Source of the DNA: Bradyrhizobium sp. AT1
GTDB lineage: Bacteria; Pseudomonadota; Alphaproteobacteria; Rhizobiales; Xanthobacteraceae
Length of the DNA stretch: 64,000 nt
Assembly (NCBI RefSeq): GCF_001590795.1
Contig: NZ_JXDL01000001.1
Span: forward strand, 2,568,019 to 2,632,018
Direction: 5' to 3'
Position numbers and translations under genes: made by a program. Positions 29,332-39,729 of this stretch are shown piece by piece (positions within the stretch are counted from its first letter, which is position 1; the number at the start of each line of letters is the position of its first letter). The notes under the pieces are model-generated. The model had not been told where the DNA came from. It did not search any database and worked only from the letters and a program-made list of their open reading frames with translations.

Positions 29332-29995
29332 GGATCATGTACCCGGCGCCGCGGATCGTGTGCAGCAGCGGCCGCTCGAATCCCTTGTCGATCTTGGAGC
29401 GCAGCCGCGAAATGTGCACGTCGATCACGTTGGTCTGCGGATCGAAATGATAGTCCCAGACGTTCTCCAGCAGCATGGTGCGCGTCACCACCTGGCCGGC
29501 ATGCTTCATGAGATATTCGAGCAGGCGGAATTCGCGCGGCTGCAGTGTCAGCTCGTCCTTGCCGCGGGCCACGCGATGGGAGAGCCGGTCGAGCTCGAGA
29601 TCGCCGACGCGGTAGAGCGTGTCCTCGGCGGGACCGCCGCGGCGGCGCGACAGCACCTCGACCCGTGCCAGCAGCTCGGCGAAGGAATAGGGCTTTGGCA
29701 GATAATCGTCGCCGCCGGCGCGCAGGCCCTTGATGCGGTCGTCGACCTGTCCGAGCGCCGAGAGAATCAGCACCGGCGCGGTGTTGCCCTTGTCGCGCAG
29801 CGCGCCGATCACGGACAGGCCGTCGCGCTTGGGCAGCATGCGGTCGACCACCAGCACGTCGTAATCGCCGTTCTCGGCCATGGCGAGGCCTTCCTCGCCG
29901 TCGGCGGCGTGGTCGGCAATGTGTCCGACTTCGCGAAACGCCTTCACGAGGTAGTCGGCGGATTCGCGGTCGTCTTCGATGATGAGGAGGCGCAT
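29315..29995 (-). CDS. OmpR-family response regulator
   Basis: A 226-aa regulator. Receiver domain with acidic pair in IIEDD, phosphorylated Asp51 (VVDRMLPKRDG) and the Lys of PKPYS, then an OmpR/PhoB winged helix. The ATG at 29995 (MRLLIIEDD) is chosen because it begins the fold directly. The frame continues to TTG codons at 30016 and 30025, near GAGAAGG, so a start ten residues longer is possible. Confidence 0.9.
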   Translation of the reverse strand: MRLLIIEDDRESADYLVKAFREVGHIADHAADGEEGLAMAENGDYDVLVVDRMLPKRDGLSVIGALRDKGNTAPVLILSALGQVDDRIKGLRAGGDDYLPKPYSFAELLARVEVLSRRRGGPAEDTLYRVGDLELDRLSHRVARGKDELTLQPREFRLLEYLMKHAGQVVTRTMLLENVWDYHFDPQTNVIDVHISRLRSKIDKGFERPLLHTIRGAGYMIRDGIR

Positions 29996-30087
29996 CGTGC
30001 GTTCGGCGGCGGTCAAGGAGGTCAACCTTCTCTAAACATGGCGCGAGCGGCAATCGCATGCAAGCCGAGGGGGAGACTCTGGCATCG

Positions 30088-30128
30088 AGAAAAAGGCGGG
30101 CGGTGAAGCTGGGGGGACTTCACCGCCC
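30088..30128 (-). terminator. intrinsic terminator after degP
   Basis: On the minus strand GGGCGGTGAAG (from 30128) pairs with CTTCACCGCCC (ending 30098), followed by GCCTTTTTC. It lies about 140 bases after the degP stop and before the response regulator, so degP is transcriptionally separate. Confidence 0.85.
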
Positions 30129-30268
30129 TAGGCCTTCCGACGGAGGGGGCGTAATTCCACCGGAAGGTAGACAGGGGAAGCGAACATGACGCTGCTTCCC
30201 CGAAGGGCGCCGGCGGCGGGGGCGACTGATGCCGGCGACACCCTTCATCTCAAGAGCGTCCTTAAGGC

Positions 30269-31849
30269 TCAGCCCTTGGCGAGGGGGACCGCGACGAAGC
30301 GCGACTGGCCGCCGCTTTTCACGCGCATCAGGACGCTGTTCTTGTTGTCGGTCCGCGCCGTATTGATGGCCTCGCGGACGTCGCCGGCGGTCGCCACGCT
30401 CTTGCCGCCGACTTCGAGAATCACGTCGCCTTCCTTGAAGCCGCGTTCGGCCGCGGCGCTCTTCGGGTCGACTTCGGTGACCACGACGCCTTCCTTGCCG
30501 GCACCGGCCACGGAATTGGCGGGCGCGACGGTCATGCCGAGCTTGGGCACGTCGGTGCCCTTACTGGCACCCTTGCCGCTGTCATTGTCGTTGTCGGCTT
30601 TGGCCTCGACCGTGTTCGGCAACTGGCCGAGCGTCATGTTCACGACCTTGTCCTGGCCCTTGTGCAGCACGTTGAGCTTTACGGTCGCGCCGGGCGCCAT
30701 GCCGCCGATGGTGCGGGCAAGCTCGCGGGCATCCTTGACCGTTTCGCCGTTGACCGCGGTGATGACGTCGCCGGACTCGATGCCCGCCTTTGCAGCCGGG
30801 CCGTTGGCCTGCGGCTCCGCCACCAGCGCGCCTTCGGCCTTCTTCATGCCGAGGCTGTCGGCGATGTCGGAGGTGACGGGCTGAATCTGCACACCGATCC
30901 AGCCGCGGCTGACCGAGCCCTTATCCTTGAGCTGTGCGACCACGCTCTTGACGGTGCTCGCCGGAATCGAGAACGCGATGCCGACGCTGCCGCCGGAGGG
31001 CGAGTAGATCGCGGTGTTGACGCCCATCACCTCGCCGTTGGTGTCGAAGGCCGGACCGCCGGAATTGCCCTTGTTCACGGGCGCGTCGATCTGGATGAAA
31101 TCGTCATACGGACCATTGCCGATGTCGCGGCCGCTCGCCGAAACGATGCCCGCGGTCACGGTGCCGCCGAGGCCGAAGGGATTGCCGACCGCAAGCACCC
31201 AGTCGCCGATCCGCGGCTTGGCGTCGGCGAGTTTGGCGAACGGGAAGTTCGAGCTGCCCTCGACCTTGATCAAGGCGAGGTCGGTGCGCTGGTCGGTGCC
31301 GATCACTTTGGCGGTGTAGGTCTTGCCGTCGTCGGTGGTGACCTCGACCTTGTCGGCGCCGTCGACCACGTGGTTGTTGGTCACGGCATAGCCGTCAGCC
31401 GAGATGAAGAAGCCGGAGCCCTGCCCCTGCACGACGCGGCCACGGCCGCCGCCCCTCATGCCGGGAATGCCATCCGGACCGCCGAAGCGGCGGAAGAAGC
31501 GCTCCATCGGCGAGCCCGGCTGGAACGGCGACTGGGCGTCATCGCCGTCGTCGTTGCTCGCGGTCTTCTCCTTGATGTTGACCTTCACCGAGATCACCGA
31601 CGGCTTCACGCGCTCGACGATGTCGGCGAAGCCGATCGGACGCTCGACCTTGCGGACCTCATTGTTGACCTGCGCGTGTGCCGGGCTCGAGAACAAATCG
31701 GCCGGCGAGCTCGACGGGCTGAAGCCATAGACGGCCGCGCCGAGACCGGCGACAACCGAGGCCATCAGCGCGAATTTGCGCGCGGAGAACACCGACCGGC
31801 GCGGCTGCCGATAGGACGGAAGGTTCGAGAGGTCGATACGGTCGCTCAT
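30269..31849 (-). CDS. degP: periplasmic DegP/HtrA serine protease
   Basis: A 526-aa Do-family protease/chaperone. The N-terminal helix (about 25-43) with a later AHAQ site indicates export. The catalytic triad is His160 (TNNHVVD), Asp190 (TDLALIKV) and Ser263 (GNSGGPAFD). Two PDZ domains cover about 300-390 and 430-520. It degrades or refolds damaged envelope proteins. The longish polar N-terminus before the signal helix is usual in rhizobial homologues. Confidence 0.94.
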   Translation of the reverse strand: MSDRIDLSNLPSYRQPRRSVFSARKFALMASVVAGLGAAVYGFSPSSSPADLFSSPAHAQVNNEVRKVERPIGFADIVERVKPSVISVKVNIKEKTASNDDGDDAQSPFQPGSPMERFFRRFGGPDGIPGMRGGGRGRVVQGQGSGFFISADGYAVTNNHVVDGADKVEVTTDDGKTYTAKVIGTDQRTDLALIKVEGSSNFPFAKLADAKPRIGDWVLAVGNPFGLGGTVTAGIVSASGRDIGNGPYDDFIQIDAPVNKGNSGGPAFDTNGEVMGVNTAIYSPSGGSVGIAFSIPASTVKSVVAQLKDKGSVSRGWIGVQIQPVTSDIADSLGMKKAEGALVAEPQANGPAAKAGIESGDVITAVNGETVKDARELARTIGGMAPGATVKLNVLHKGQDKVVNMTLGQLPNTVEAKADNDNDSGKGASKGTDVPKLGMTVAPANSVAGAGKEGVVVTEVDPKSAAAERGFKEGDVILEVGGKSVATAGDVREAINTARTDNKNSVLMRVKSGGQSRFVAVPLAKG

Positions 31850-32062
31850 GCGGAGATCTCCAGGGCCTTGAAATCCATGTGGTGCCGGGCGGTGGCACCT
31901 TACGGACCTGAAGATGGGGGCTCCCGCCTTACCGTGCGCTGGCGGCGGGGTTAAACTTTCGTAATGATGGGACGCGGCGGATGCGGCAGTTCAGCGCAGA
32001 ACAAAAATGGTGGTCTTACAGGAACTTAATCGAGTTCCCGCAACGCCGGAGAAGCGCGGTTG

Positions 32063-33406
32063 TCAGCTCGCTCTGACGCTGACGATGAACTCGTCGACTT
32101 CGCGCTTCAGGGTCTCGGCCTGCTGCGACAGATCGACCGCGGAATCCCTGGCCTCGGCGGCCATGCGGCCGGTCTCTGCGGAGGTCGAGGTGATCTGGAC
32201 GATATGGTTGGAGACGTCGAGTGTGCCGCGCGCTGCGTCCTGGGCGCTACGCGTGATCTCCTGCGTGGCGTTGCGCTGCTGGGAGGTGTCGATCTCGATG
32301 CCGGACATGATCGACGAGATCTCCGATAGCGTCTTGGAAATGCCGTCGATCGCGCCGCGCGTCTCCGCGGTGATGCCTTGAATGCTGGCGACATGGGAGG
32401 TGATCTCCTCGGTCGCCTTGCTGGTCTGATGCGCCAGATTCTTCACTTCGGAAGCGACCACGGCAAAGCCCTTGCCGGCTTCGCCAGCCCGTGCCGCCTC
32501 GATGGTGGCGTTGAGCGCCAGCAGATTGGTCTGCGATGCGATTGCCTGCACGAGCTGCACGACCTCGCCGATCTTGTCGGCGGCATCCGACAGCGTGTGG
32601 ATGGTGTCTCGGCTCTTCTCCGCCTGGGACGCCGCGCCCTCGGCGCGCTGGGTCGCATCCGTGACGCGGCGGCTGATCGTGCCGATCGAATTCGTCATCT
32701 CCCCCGCAGAGCCTGCGACCGTCTGCACGCTGGCGCTGGCCTGGCTCGCCGCGCTCGCGACCGCATTGGCCTTCGTGCTGGTGTCGTTGGCCGTCCGCGA
32801 CAGCGTCTCGGCATTGCTCTTCAGATGCACGGCCGATGACGCCACGCTGTCGACGACACTTGCGACGAGATCGTTGAAGCGCTTGATCCGGTCGTCCAGG
32901 AACTTCGATCGCTCGGCCTGGTGCTGCGCTTCATGCAGCTGGCGTTCGGTGAGATGGCGCCGCTCGATTCCGTTGGTCTTGAAGACCTCCAACGCGCCGG
33001 CGAGCATGCCGATCTCGTTGGTGCGGCCGAGCCCCGGAACCGGCGTCTCGAATTTCTGGTCGGCGACCTCGCGCATGGCATGCACGATCGCCGCCAGCGG
33101 GCTGAGGATGCCGTTGCGCACGGCGAACCAGGTGGTGAGGCAGATCGCGACGGCGACGATGGCGATCACGCCGCAGGCGGCCAGGAAGTAGGAGAACGCG
33201 GTCTGCGCCTGCTGATAGATCTGCATCGCATGGTCGCGCGCGGGGCCGCTCAGCGCGGCGAAGTCCGAGGACAGGCTGGTGATCTCGTTGTTGAGATAGA
33301 GCACCGCGATGAAGCCGGTGCCGCCGCCGATGCCCAGCAGAAACAATAATGCAGCGACGACTGCGCCGACCAGGAAGCGGATCGTCAGATTGCTGTTCGC
33401 GAACAT
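32063..33406 (-). CDS. methyl-accepting chemotaxis protein with minimal sensor
   Basis: A 447-aa receptor with helices at about 10-35 and 72-93. Only some 35 residues lie outside the membrane, so it may sense membrane or internal state rather than bind a periplasmic ligand. HAMP follows, then a helical signalling domain with hairpin tip [20 protein letters not shown] and [11 protein letters not shown], the CheA/CheW contact. It has no C-terminal CheR-docking pentapeptide. It sits alone between ccmH and degP. Confidence 0.92.
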   Translation of the reverse strand: MFANSNLTIRFLVGAVVAALLFLLGIGGGTGFIAVLYLNNEITSLSSDFAALSGPARDHAMQIYQQAQTAFSYFLAACGVIAIVAVAICLTTWFAVRNGILSPLAAIVHAMREVADQKFETPVPGLGRTNEIGMLAGALEVFKTNGIERRHLTERQLHEAQHQAERSKFLDDRIKRFNDLVASVVDSVASSAVHLKSNAETLSRTANDTSTKANAVASAASQASASVQTVAGSAGEMTNSIGTISRRVTDATQRAEGAASQAEKSRDTIHTLSDAADKIGEVVQLVQAIASQTNLLALNATIEAARAGEAGKGFAVVASEVKNLAHQTSKATEEITSHVASIQGITAETRGAIDGISKTLSEISSIMSGIEIDTSQQRNATQEITRSAQDAARGTLDVSNHIVQITSTSAETGRMAAEARDSAVDLSQQAETLKREVDEFIVSVRAS

Positions 33407-33420
33407 CAGGGCACTCGGAG

Positions 33421-33452
33421 TCTGGAATCAAAGCTCGCGACAAGCTTCCAGA
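33421..33452. promoter_or_regulatory. inverted repeat upstream of the chemotaxis receptor
   Basis: TCTGGAA at 33421-33427 mirrors TTCCAGA at 33446-33452, just 15 bases before the receptor start. It would lie in the 5' leader and could be an operator or leader hairpin. A second symmetric motif, TACGTAGCACTACGTA, is at 33498-33513 between this and ccmH. Confidence 0.35.
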
Positions 33453-33533
33453 CAAAGGTCAAAATACGATGAACCGCGCGGCGGCGGGCCGGCGGCCTAC
33501 GTAGCACTACGTAACCAGGACGATTTCGCCGCA

Positions 33534-34016
33534 CTAACGAGATTTGGCCTCGTCCGACATCAAGGCCGCGAGCCGCGCCTGTTCATCGGGCGTGAGCGGC
33601 GGCGCTGGTACGTCCGCACCGCTCTGCGCGCGACGCCGGATTTGCAGCCACAGCGTCAGTCCGCCCCCGATCAGCAGCAGCGGCCCGAGCAGCCACAGCA
33701 CCAGAGTCTGACGCTCGAAGCGCGGCTTCAGCAGCACGAACTCGCCGTAGCGGGCAACCAAGAAGTCGAGCACCTGCGAGTTGCTGTCGCCGGCGCCGAT
33801 GCGCTCACGCACCAGGAGCCGCAGATCGCGCGCCAGCGGCGCATCGGAATCGTCGATCGACTGGTTCTGGCAGACCATGCAGCGCAGTTCGCGCGACAGC
33901 TCGCGCGCACGGGCTTCCTTGGCAGGGTCCGACATAATCTCGTCGGGCTGCACCGCATGCGCCGCAGGCCAAGCCAGCAGCGTCAGCAGGGCGAACGCGG
34001 CCATCATCCGGCGCAT
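33534..34016 (-). CDS. ccmH: cytochrome c maturation protein CcmH
   Basis: A 160-aa protein (CycL in Bradyrhizobium). Signal helix (AFALLTLLAWPAAHA), then thiol-reductase motif LRCMVCQ with Cys46 and Cys49 in the periplasm, and a C-terminal membrane helix (about 106-125). It reduces apocytochrome cysteines before heme ligation. ATG at 34016 is four bases beyond the ccmF stop. It is the last gene of ccmIEFH. Confidence 0.94.
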   Translation of the reverse strand: MRRMMAAFALLTLLAWPAAHAVQPDEIMSDPAKEARARELSRELRCMVCQNQSIDDSDAPLARDLRLLVRERIGAGDSNSQVLDFLVARYGEFVLLKPRFERQTLVLWLLGPLLLIGGGLTLWLQIRRRAQSGADVPAPPLTPDEQARLAALMSDEAKSR

Positions 34017-34020
34017 CGGA

Positions 34021-36003
34021 TCACTCCGCAGGCTGCAGGCGCTGCTTGGCCCGCGCCGGCTTCGGCGCACCGACCCGCAGGCGCCGGTCTGACAGCGACA
34101 GCACGCCGCCGAACGCCATCAGCACCGGTCCCCACCAGATCATGAGCACCATCGGCTTGTAGTAGATGCGCACGGCAATGGCGCCCTCGGCATTGGCGTC
34201 GCCGAGCGAAATGTAGAGCTGGCTGGCGCCGCGCGTCAGCAGCGCGGCCTCGGTGGTCGACGAGCCGCGGGTGGTGAAGCTGCGCTTGGAGGGCGTCATG
34301 ACGCTGAGGGTCTCGCCGTCACGGCTGACGTTGAACTGGGCGATCATCTCGCGAAAATTCGGGCCTTGACGCTGCAACAAGCCATCGAGCTTGACGTCGA
34401 AGCCGGCGATCTGAGCAACGTCGTTCTGCTTCATCGTCGCGATATGTTCGCTGTTCCAGGTGGTCTCGCAGACGATCCCGATCAGCGCCACGCCGAGGCC
34501 GGCATGCGCGAACGCGGTGCCCCAGGCCGAGCGCGGCAGACCGCGTGCCCGGTGCAGCACCGTCGCGAACGGCAGCCGCACGAGACCGGTGCGTTCGACG
34601 ATATCGGTGACGGCGCCGGCGATGACGAAGACGCCAAGCCCGATCGCAAGCGGCGCCAGCGCACTGCCGCCGCGCGCCCAGCCCCAGACGATGGCAACGG
34701 CCACGAGCCCGGTAACGCCCGCAGCTAGCAGGCGCTGCGTTACGCCGAGCAGATCGCCGCGCTTCCAAGCCAGCATCGGTCCGAACGGCACGGCAAGCAG
34801 GAGCAGGACAAACAGCGGCGCGAAGGTGAGATTGTAGAAGGGCGCGCCGACCGACATCTTGAAGTCCGCGAGCATCTCCATCGCCAACGGATAGAGCGTG
34901 CCGAACAGCACGACCGCGCAGGCGACGGTGAGCAGCAGATTGTTCAGGACCAACGCGCCCTCGCGCGAGATCGGCGCGAACAGGCCGCCCTGCTTCAACG
35001 AGGTGGCGCGGCCCGCGAACAGCGACAGGCTGCCGCCGATGAACAGGCAGAGGATCAGCAGGATGAACACGCCGCGGGTGGGATCGGTGGCGAAGGCGTG
35101 CACCGAGGTGATGACGCCCGAACGCACCAGGAAGGTGCCGAGCAGCGACAGCGAGAAGGTGAGGATCGAGAGCAGGATGGTCCAGACCTTCAGCGCGTTG
35201 CGCTTCTCCATCACCAGCGCCGAATGCAGCAGCGCGGTGCCGGAGAGCCACGGCATCAGCGAGGCGTTCTCGACCGGATCCCAGAACCACCAGCCGCCCC
35301 AGCCGAGCTCGTAATAGGCCCAGTACGAGCCCATCGCGATGCCGAGCGTCAGGAAGATCCAGGCCACCAGCGTCCATGGCCGCACCCAGCGCGCCCAGGC
35401 CGCGTCGATCCGGCCCTCCATCAGCGCCGCGATCGCGAAGGAGAACGAGATCGAGAAGCCGACATAGCCGAGATAGAGCATCGGCGGATGCACAGCGAGC
35501 CCGATGTCCTGGAGCACCGGATTGAGATCGCGTCCCTCGATCGGCGGGTTCGCGATGCGCAGGAACGGGTTCGAGGTCACGAGGATGAAGAGGTAGAAGG
35601 CGCTGGCGACCCAGGCCTGCACGGCCAGCACATGCGCCCGCAGCGACAGCGGCAGATTATTGCCGAAGGCGGCGACCAGCCCGCCGAACAGTGCGAGGAT
35701 CGACACCCACAACAGCATCGAGCCTTCATGGTTTCCCCACACGCCGGTGATCTTGTAGAGCAGCGGCTTCATCGAGTGGGAATTCTCGTAGACGTTGGCG
35801 ACGGAGAAATCCGAGTTCACGTGCAACATCACGAGCGCGACGAATGAAGCGCCGACAAACAGGAGTTGGGCCAGCGCGGTGGAGCGCGCTACGTTCATGA
35901 GCGCGGCATCGCGCAGGCGTGCGCCGATCAGCGGCACGATCGACTGGATCAGTGCGAGCCCAAGCGCCAGCACCAGCGCGTAATGTCCGGATTCTGCGAT
36001 CAC
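34021..36003 (-). CDS. ccmF: heme lyase subunit CcmF
   Basis: A 660-aa inner-membrane protein (CycK) with about fifteen helices. The tryptophan-rich heme-handling motif [13 protein letters not shown] is at 236-248, and conserved histidines such as those in [10 protein letters not shown] (172-181) flank the heme sites. It joins heme from CcmE to apocytochrome c. The start overlaps ccmE by four bases, giving translational coupling. Confidence 0.95.
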   Translation of the reverse strand: MIAESGHYALVLALGLALIQSIVPLIGARLRDAALMNVARSTALAQLLFVGASFVALVMLHVNSDFSVANVYENSHSMKPLLYKITGVWGNHEGSMLLWVSILALFGGLVAAFGNNLPLSLRAHVLAVQAWVASAFYLFILVTSNPFLRIANPPIEGRDLNPVLQDIGLAVHPPMLYLGYVGFSISFSFAIAALMEGRIDAAWARWVRPWTLVAWIFLTLGIAMGSYWAYYELGWGGWWFWDPVENASLMPWLSGTALLHSALVMEKRNALKVWTILLSILTFSLSLLGTFLVRSGVITSVHAFATDPTRGVFILLILCLFIGGSLSLFAGRATSLKQGGLFAPISREGALVLNNLLLTVACAVVLFGTLYPLAMEMLADFKMSVGAPFYNLTFAPLFVLLLLAVPFGPMLAWKRGDLLGVTQRLLAAGVTGLVAVAIVWGWARGGSALAPLAIGLGVFVIAGAVTDIVERTGLVRLPFATVLHRARGLPRSAWGTAFAHAGLGVALIGIVCETTWNSEHIATMKQNDVAQIAGFDVKLDGLLQRQGPNFREMIAQFNVSRDGETLSVMTPSKRSFTTRGSSTTEAALLTRGASQLYISLGDANAEGAIAVRIYYKPMVLMIWWGPVLMAFGGVLSLSDRRLRVGAPKPARAKQRLQPAE

Positions 36004-36524
36004 CGCACTGCTCCCAGCGGATTGCCTTGCGCGGTCGTCGCCGGCTTGCCCGCATCAGATGTCTTGTCGCTGCCAGCAGGCTTGCCGCCGTAATCGTCCT
36101 TCCAATGCCCCTGCTTCTTCAGAGCATCGGCGACGTCCTTGGGCATGTAGGTCTCGTCGTGCTTGGCAAGCACGGTATCGGCCTTGAACACGCCGTTGGC
36201 GTCGAGCGCGCCTTCGGCGACGACGCCCTGCCCTTCGCGGAACAGGTCGGGCAGGATGCCCTTGTAGGCCACCGGCAGCTTGGCGTTGCCGTCGGCGACC
36301 TCGAAGGTCACCGCAAGATTGTCGCCGCGCTGGAGCGAGCCGGGCTGTACCAGCCCACCGAGACGAAACCGCTTGCCGGGCTCGACGTGCTTCTCGGCGA
36401 CCATGGTCGGGGTCGAGAAGAACACGATGGAGTCGCGCAGTGCGTTGAGCACCAGCGCGGCCGCGAGCGCGAGCACGGCGAGCGAGCCGCCGATGATGGT
36501 CATACGTCGCTGCTTGCGCGTCAT
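36000..36524 (-). CDS. ccmE: heme chaperone CcmE
   Basis: A 174-aa protein (CycJ) with an N-terminal signal anchor (about 9-29) and a periplasmic OB fold. His122 in AKHDETYMP is the residue that binds heme covalently, with Tyr126 as axial ligand. The flexible C-terminal tail is rich in Gly, Lys and Ser. ATG at 36524 is chosen because the membrane anchor follows at once. Confidence 0.94.
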   Translation of the reverse strand: MTRKQRRMTIIGGSLAVLALAAALVLNALRDSIVFFSTPTMVAEKHVEPGKRFRLGGLVQPGSLQRGDNLAVTFEVADGNAKLPVAYKGILPDLFREGQGVVAEGALDANGVFKADTVLAKHDETYMPKDVADALKKQGHWKDDYGGKPAGSDKTSDAGKPATTAQGNPLGAVR

Positions 36525-36561
36525 GGCGTATCCGTTCTCCGCTGCTCTCGTCCCGACATCG

Positions 36562-37665
36562 TCATCCGCCGAGCCCGAGAGTCTTGAGGCCCTCGTTGAG
36601 CTGGCGAAGCCGCTCGGCATCGCTGGCAACCGCCTGCCGGGCATCGGCCGATGCCCCGGCCGCCTTGTCACGGTCGCCCATCACGAGATAAGCGCGCACC
36701 AGGCGCAGCCATCCATCGACATCGTCGCCGTTCTGCTTCAACCGAGTGGCCAGGCGGTCGACCATGCCGCGCACCATCGCGTTGCGATCGCCTTCGGCCA
36801 TATCCTTGGAAGCGGCGATCGTCTCGTCCGACAGCGCCGGCATCGTCCCGCCGGCGACCCGCACCAGCGAGGTCTGCACCAGGGTTCGCCACGGCGCATC
36901 AGCGGGCGCTTTCGCAAGCAGCGCGCGCCAGATATTGGCCGCATCGTCCTTGCGGCCGTCCTGTTCGGCGGCTAGGCCGAGGAAGTAGTTCGCCTTGGGA
37001 TCGTCGGCGTCCAGGGCATGGGCACGCTCGAATTCGGTCTTGGCCTCGGCGGTCACCACGCCGCCGGCGGCGGCCGAGAGCGCTTCACCGAGATCGGCCC
37101 GGCGCTCCGCGCTCTCGCCATTGTAGGTGAGCGAATTGCGATAGGCGCGCACGGCGTCGTCGAAACGGCCGAGCCGCTGCAGCACCGGCGCGAGCACGTT
37201 CCAGCCGCGCCCGTCGGTCGGATTCTTCTCCAGATGCTGCTGGACCTGTTCGACGAGGTTCTCGAGCGACTGCGCCTTGCCCGGCGCGCGCTCCCGTTGT
37301 GCCAGCGGAAAGTCCTGAAGTTTGGGCGAGCCAAGCGGCATGTAGATGGCAATCGCAACGAGTGGCAGGCCGGCGAGCGCCAGCACGGCCGCCGCACGGC
37401 GCCATTTCAGATTCGACGTCGGCGCCAGAGCGGCCTCGCTGGCGGCCGCGGCAAGCAGCCTGCGGCTGATCTCGACGCGCGCCGCCTCGGCGTCAGGCGC
37501 GGGGATCAAGCCTGCGGCGAGATCACGATCGACCTCGGCCAACTGATCCTTGTAAACCGCGACCTCGCTGCCCTGGGCTTGCGCGCGTCCGTTACGGCCA
37601 AGCGGCAAGAGCACGGCGAAAATCGCCGCGACCGTCATCAGCGCGAACACGAACCATAACGTCAT
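36562..37665 (-). CDS. ccmI: cytochrome c biogenesis protein CcmI
   Basis: A 367-aa protein (CycH). Two membrane helices (about 1-20 and 85-107) enclose a cytoplasmic loop, followed by a periplasmic TPR domain ([22 protein letters not shown] and similar units) that captures apocytochrome c. It is first in the minus-strand ccmIEFH operon. An 18-base palindrome lies 70 bases upstream. ATG at 37665 begins the first helix. Confidence 0.93.
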   Translation of the reverse strand: MTLWFVFALMTVAAIFAVLLPLGRNGRAQAQGSEVAVYKDQLAEVDRDLAAGLIPAPDAEAARVEISRRLLAAAASEAALAPTSNLKWRRAAAVLALAGLPLVAIAIYMPLGSPKLQDFPLAQRERAPGKAQSLENLVEQVQQHLEKNPTDGRGWNVLAPVLQRLGRFDDAVRAYRNSLTYNGESAERRADLGEALSAAAGGVVTAEAKTEFERAHALDADDPKANYFLGLAAEQDGRKDDAANIWRALLAKAPADAPWRTLVQTSLVRVAGGTMPALSDETIAASKDMAEGDRNAMVRGMVDRLATRLKQNGDDVDGWLRLVRAYLVMGDRDKAAGASADARQAVASDAERLRQLNEGLKTLGLGG

Positions 37666-37734
37666 CTGGCAAGCTTCCGGCAGCGCACGAACCGCGCCCA
37701 TAGGTGGCTTTACACCACGGCCGGACGATGCGGC

Positions 37735-37752
37735 AATTGACAATTGTCAATT
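37735..37752. promoter_or_regulatory. perfect 18-bp palindrome upstream of ccmI
   Basis: AATTGACAATTGTCAATT is its own reverse complement. It lies 70-87 bases before the ccmI start, between that gene and the 89-aa unknown. The AT-rich TTGACAATTGTCAA core is the size and type bound by MarR-family dimers, and contains TTGACA on both strands. Confidence 0.6.
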
Positions 37753-37796
37753 CGGCGCGACCGCACACAGTCCCGAAACGGTGACAATCCAACGGC

Positions 37797-38066
37797 TTAG
37801 CCGATTTCGAACTCCGCGCTTTGCGCGGCGTCCTCGCCGTGCCCGTTGAAGGCCTTCAGGAAGTATGTTCCCGGCTTGACGGCCTCCGGCAATCTGATGC
37901 GCAGCGCGCCGACCGGAACCGGAGACGCGACCCTCGTGATGGTCTCGGACAGTTGCCGACCGCTTGCCTTCTCGACCAGCACCACCTTCGCGCCGACCAT
38001 CAGTCTTTGATACTTGGCAACGATGACGCGGTTCTCAATTTCGATGGAGCTGATAACGGGTTTCAT
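37797..38066 (-). CDS. small unknown protein, 89 aa
   Basis: An 89-aa protein starting MKPVISSIEIENR, with alternating hydrophobic strands (RVIVAKYQRLMVGAKVVLV, GALRIRLPE, GTYFLKAFNG) and no signal or membrane segment. The pattern suggests a small beta-sandwich. I do not recognise a family. The ATG at 38066 is the first good start; an earlier one adds 24 residues of lower-quality sequence. Confidence 0.6.
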   Translation of the reverse strand: MKPVISSIEIENRVIVAKYQRLMVGAKVVLVEKASGRQLSETITRVASPVPVGALRIRLPEAVKPGTYFLKAFNGHGEDAAQSAEFEIG

Positions 38067-38166
38067 GCGCCCACAAATAGAAGTTCCCCGGATTTGCACG
38101 GGGACCGTACGGCGCGCCACCGGCACCGTCAACCACAAATTGTGATCACGAAAAGATGCGCTTGAA

Positions 38167-39567
38167 TCAGCTTGCGCGCGAGGATTTGCGCTCGCCGGTC
38201 GCAGCGTTCTCCGCGGCCCGGCTCATCAGCGAGGCGTAATCGTCGCCGAACAGCACCTGGCAGAAGCGAATCGCGGCCTGCACCTGCTGTTGCCTGTAGG
38301 TGCGGACCTTGTGATCGGCAGCGCGCAGCGACTGCACCAATTGCTCGGTCGAGCGCTCGACATATTGCTGAAGGTCTGAATAGGTGCGCAGGGTCACTTC
38401 GTTGATCGCAAGCTCGCTCGCATAGTTGCGGCAGGTCGCGACGAAATCGATCAGCGCCGCGGTTTCCTCTACCTCGGTACTGTCGATCCGCGCCCCCGGC
38501 GGAATGTCCTTCTCGGCGCGCTGGCGCAGGATGCGGCGAACGCGGCCGGGAACGCTGTCGATCTCGGATTGCAGTGCATTGGAGATGTCGGCCCGGATCG
38601 AGGTCAGCTGCTTGCCCCAGGCGGAATCGTTGCGCAGGTCGAGCTCGGTGCGCAGGCCGCGCACGCCGTCATGCAACGCTTTGAGATTGCCGGCAACGTT
38701 GTCGAAATGGCCGCGCTTGATGTCCATGCGCAGGGTGGCGGCAACGCAGGACAGATCGTGCAGCGCGATCGTGACGGCCACGCCGTAGGGCGTCGCGGCG
38801 ACGCGGATCTCGTCGTCGGAGGCGGCAATCTTGATGGCGAGGCGGATGATCTGCCACGGCGCTGTCATCCGCTGCACCACGATCGACAGCGCGAAGGGCA
38901 GCATTTGCGGGGTCTGCAGCACCGGAATGTTGAGCGCCGACGTCACCGAGGCGATCTGGGGATCGCCGAACGCGCGTAAGGTGCGCGGCAGCTTCTCGTT
39001 CAGGGCGGCGATGGCGTCGCGGACCTGAAGCACGGCTCCCATCGAATAGAGGTCCTCGATCACGTTGGGCGGGCCGACCCGGGCCAGCGCGCGCGACTTG
39101 TCGCCGCCGCCGGGACCCGTCAGCGCGAAAATGGCGTCCGCAGCGACCGCTTGGAGCTTCGAGGCCAGCGCCTCGACCTGCCCCGCACTGTCCGCCGGCA
39201 TGCGCGCCAGCGCCGCCTCGAATTCGTTCACCTTGTCCGGGGCGCCGTCACGGCCCAGCCATTGCCAGATCGGATGCAGCGAGGCGCGGCGGATCTGCCC
39301 GACCCGGATCGGAACGCCCGCCTCGACCAGGAACGGTTCCAACGCCTGGAACAGCAGCCGGGACAGGTCGTCCGTGCGCGGCGGCGCGGCCTCCTCGGCT
39401 TCGGTCTTACGGACGATCTTGCGCAATTGCTCGAGCACGAGGGTCGCCACCGCCGTGTCCTGGCCGCGTTCGAGCGCACGCTCGAACTCCCGCATCAGCA
39501 GGGCCTGCGCCTGCGGCGGGAGCTGCGCGAGATAGTCCCTCAGCCGCTCGATCGATGTCTGGCTCAT
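38167..39567 (-). CDS. conserved-looking cytosolic protein of unknown function
   Basis: A 466-aa, mostly helical soluble protein beginning MSQTSIERLRDYLAQLPPQ. It has no signal, membrane segment or recognisable catalytic motif. Charged helices dominate (RTELDLRNDSAWGKQL, RRILRQRAEKDIPPG). Coding bias and length make it certainly a gene. It lies between the FeuQ-like kinase and the ccm region on the same strand. Its function cannot be inferred. Confidence 0.8.
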   Translation of the reverse strand: MSQTSIERLRDYLAQLPPQAQALLMREFERALERGQDTAVATLVLEQLRKIVRKTEAEEAAPPRTDDLSRLLFQALEPFLVEAGVPIRVGQIRRASLHPIWQWLGRDGAPDKVNEFEAALARMPADSAGQVEALASKLQAVAADAIFALTGPGGGDKSRALARVGPPNVIEDLYSMGAVLQVRDAIAALNEKLPRTLRAFGDPQIASVTSALNIPVLQTPQMLPFALSIVVQRMTAPWQIIRLAIKIAASDDEIRVAATPYGVAVTIALHDLSCVAATLRMDIKRGHFDNVAGNLKALHDGVRGLRTELDLRNDSAWGKQLTSIRADISNALQSEIDSVPGRVRRILRQRAEKDIPPGARIDSTEVEETAALIDFVATCRNYASELAINEVTLRTYSDLQQYVERSTEQLVQSLRAADHKVRTYRQQQVQAAIRFCQVLFGDDYASLMSRAAENAATGERKSSRAS

Positions 39568-39729
39568 GCGCCCGGGTAAATGCACGGTAAGATGGCGGAC
39601 ATGGGATGCGTCCGGGCGCGATCATAGGAGGGCCCACTTAAGAAGCGGTTTAGGAAGTCGTACGGAATCCCTCCGGTTGGCTTCGGCCGGGGCCTTGGCG
39701 AGGATGAAAAGCCACGTGGAACCAAGGGA

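Noticed and set aside
32021..32038. GGAAC at 32021 as another EcfG promoter
   Set aside because: No CGTT follows at 16-17 bases; the sequence GGAACT...AGTTCC is a short inverted repeat after the chemoreceptor gene instead.
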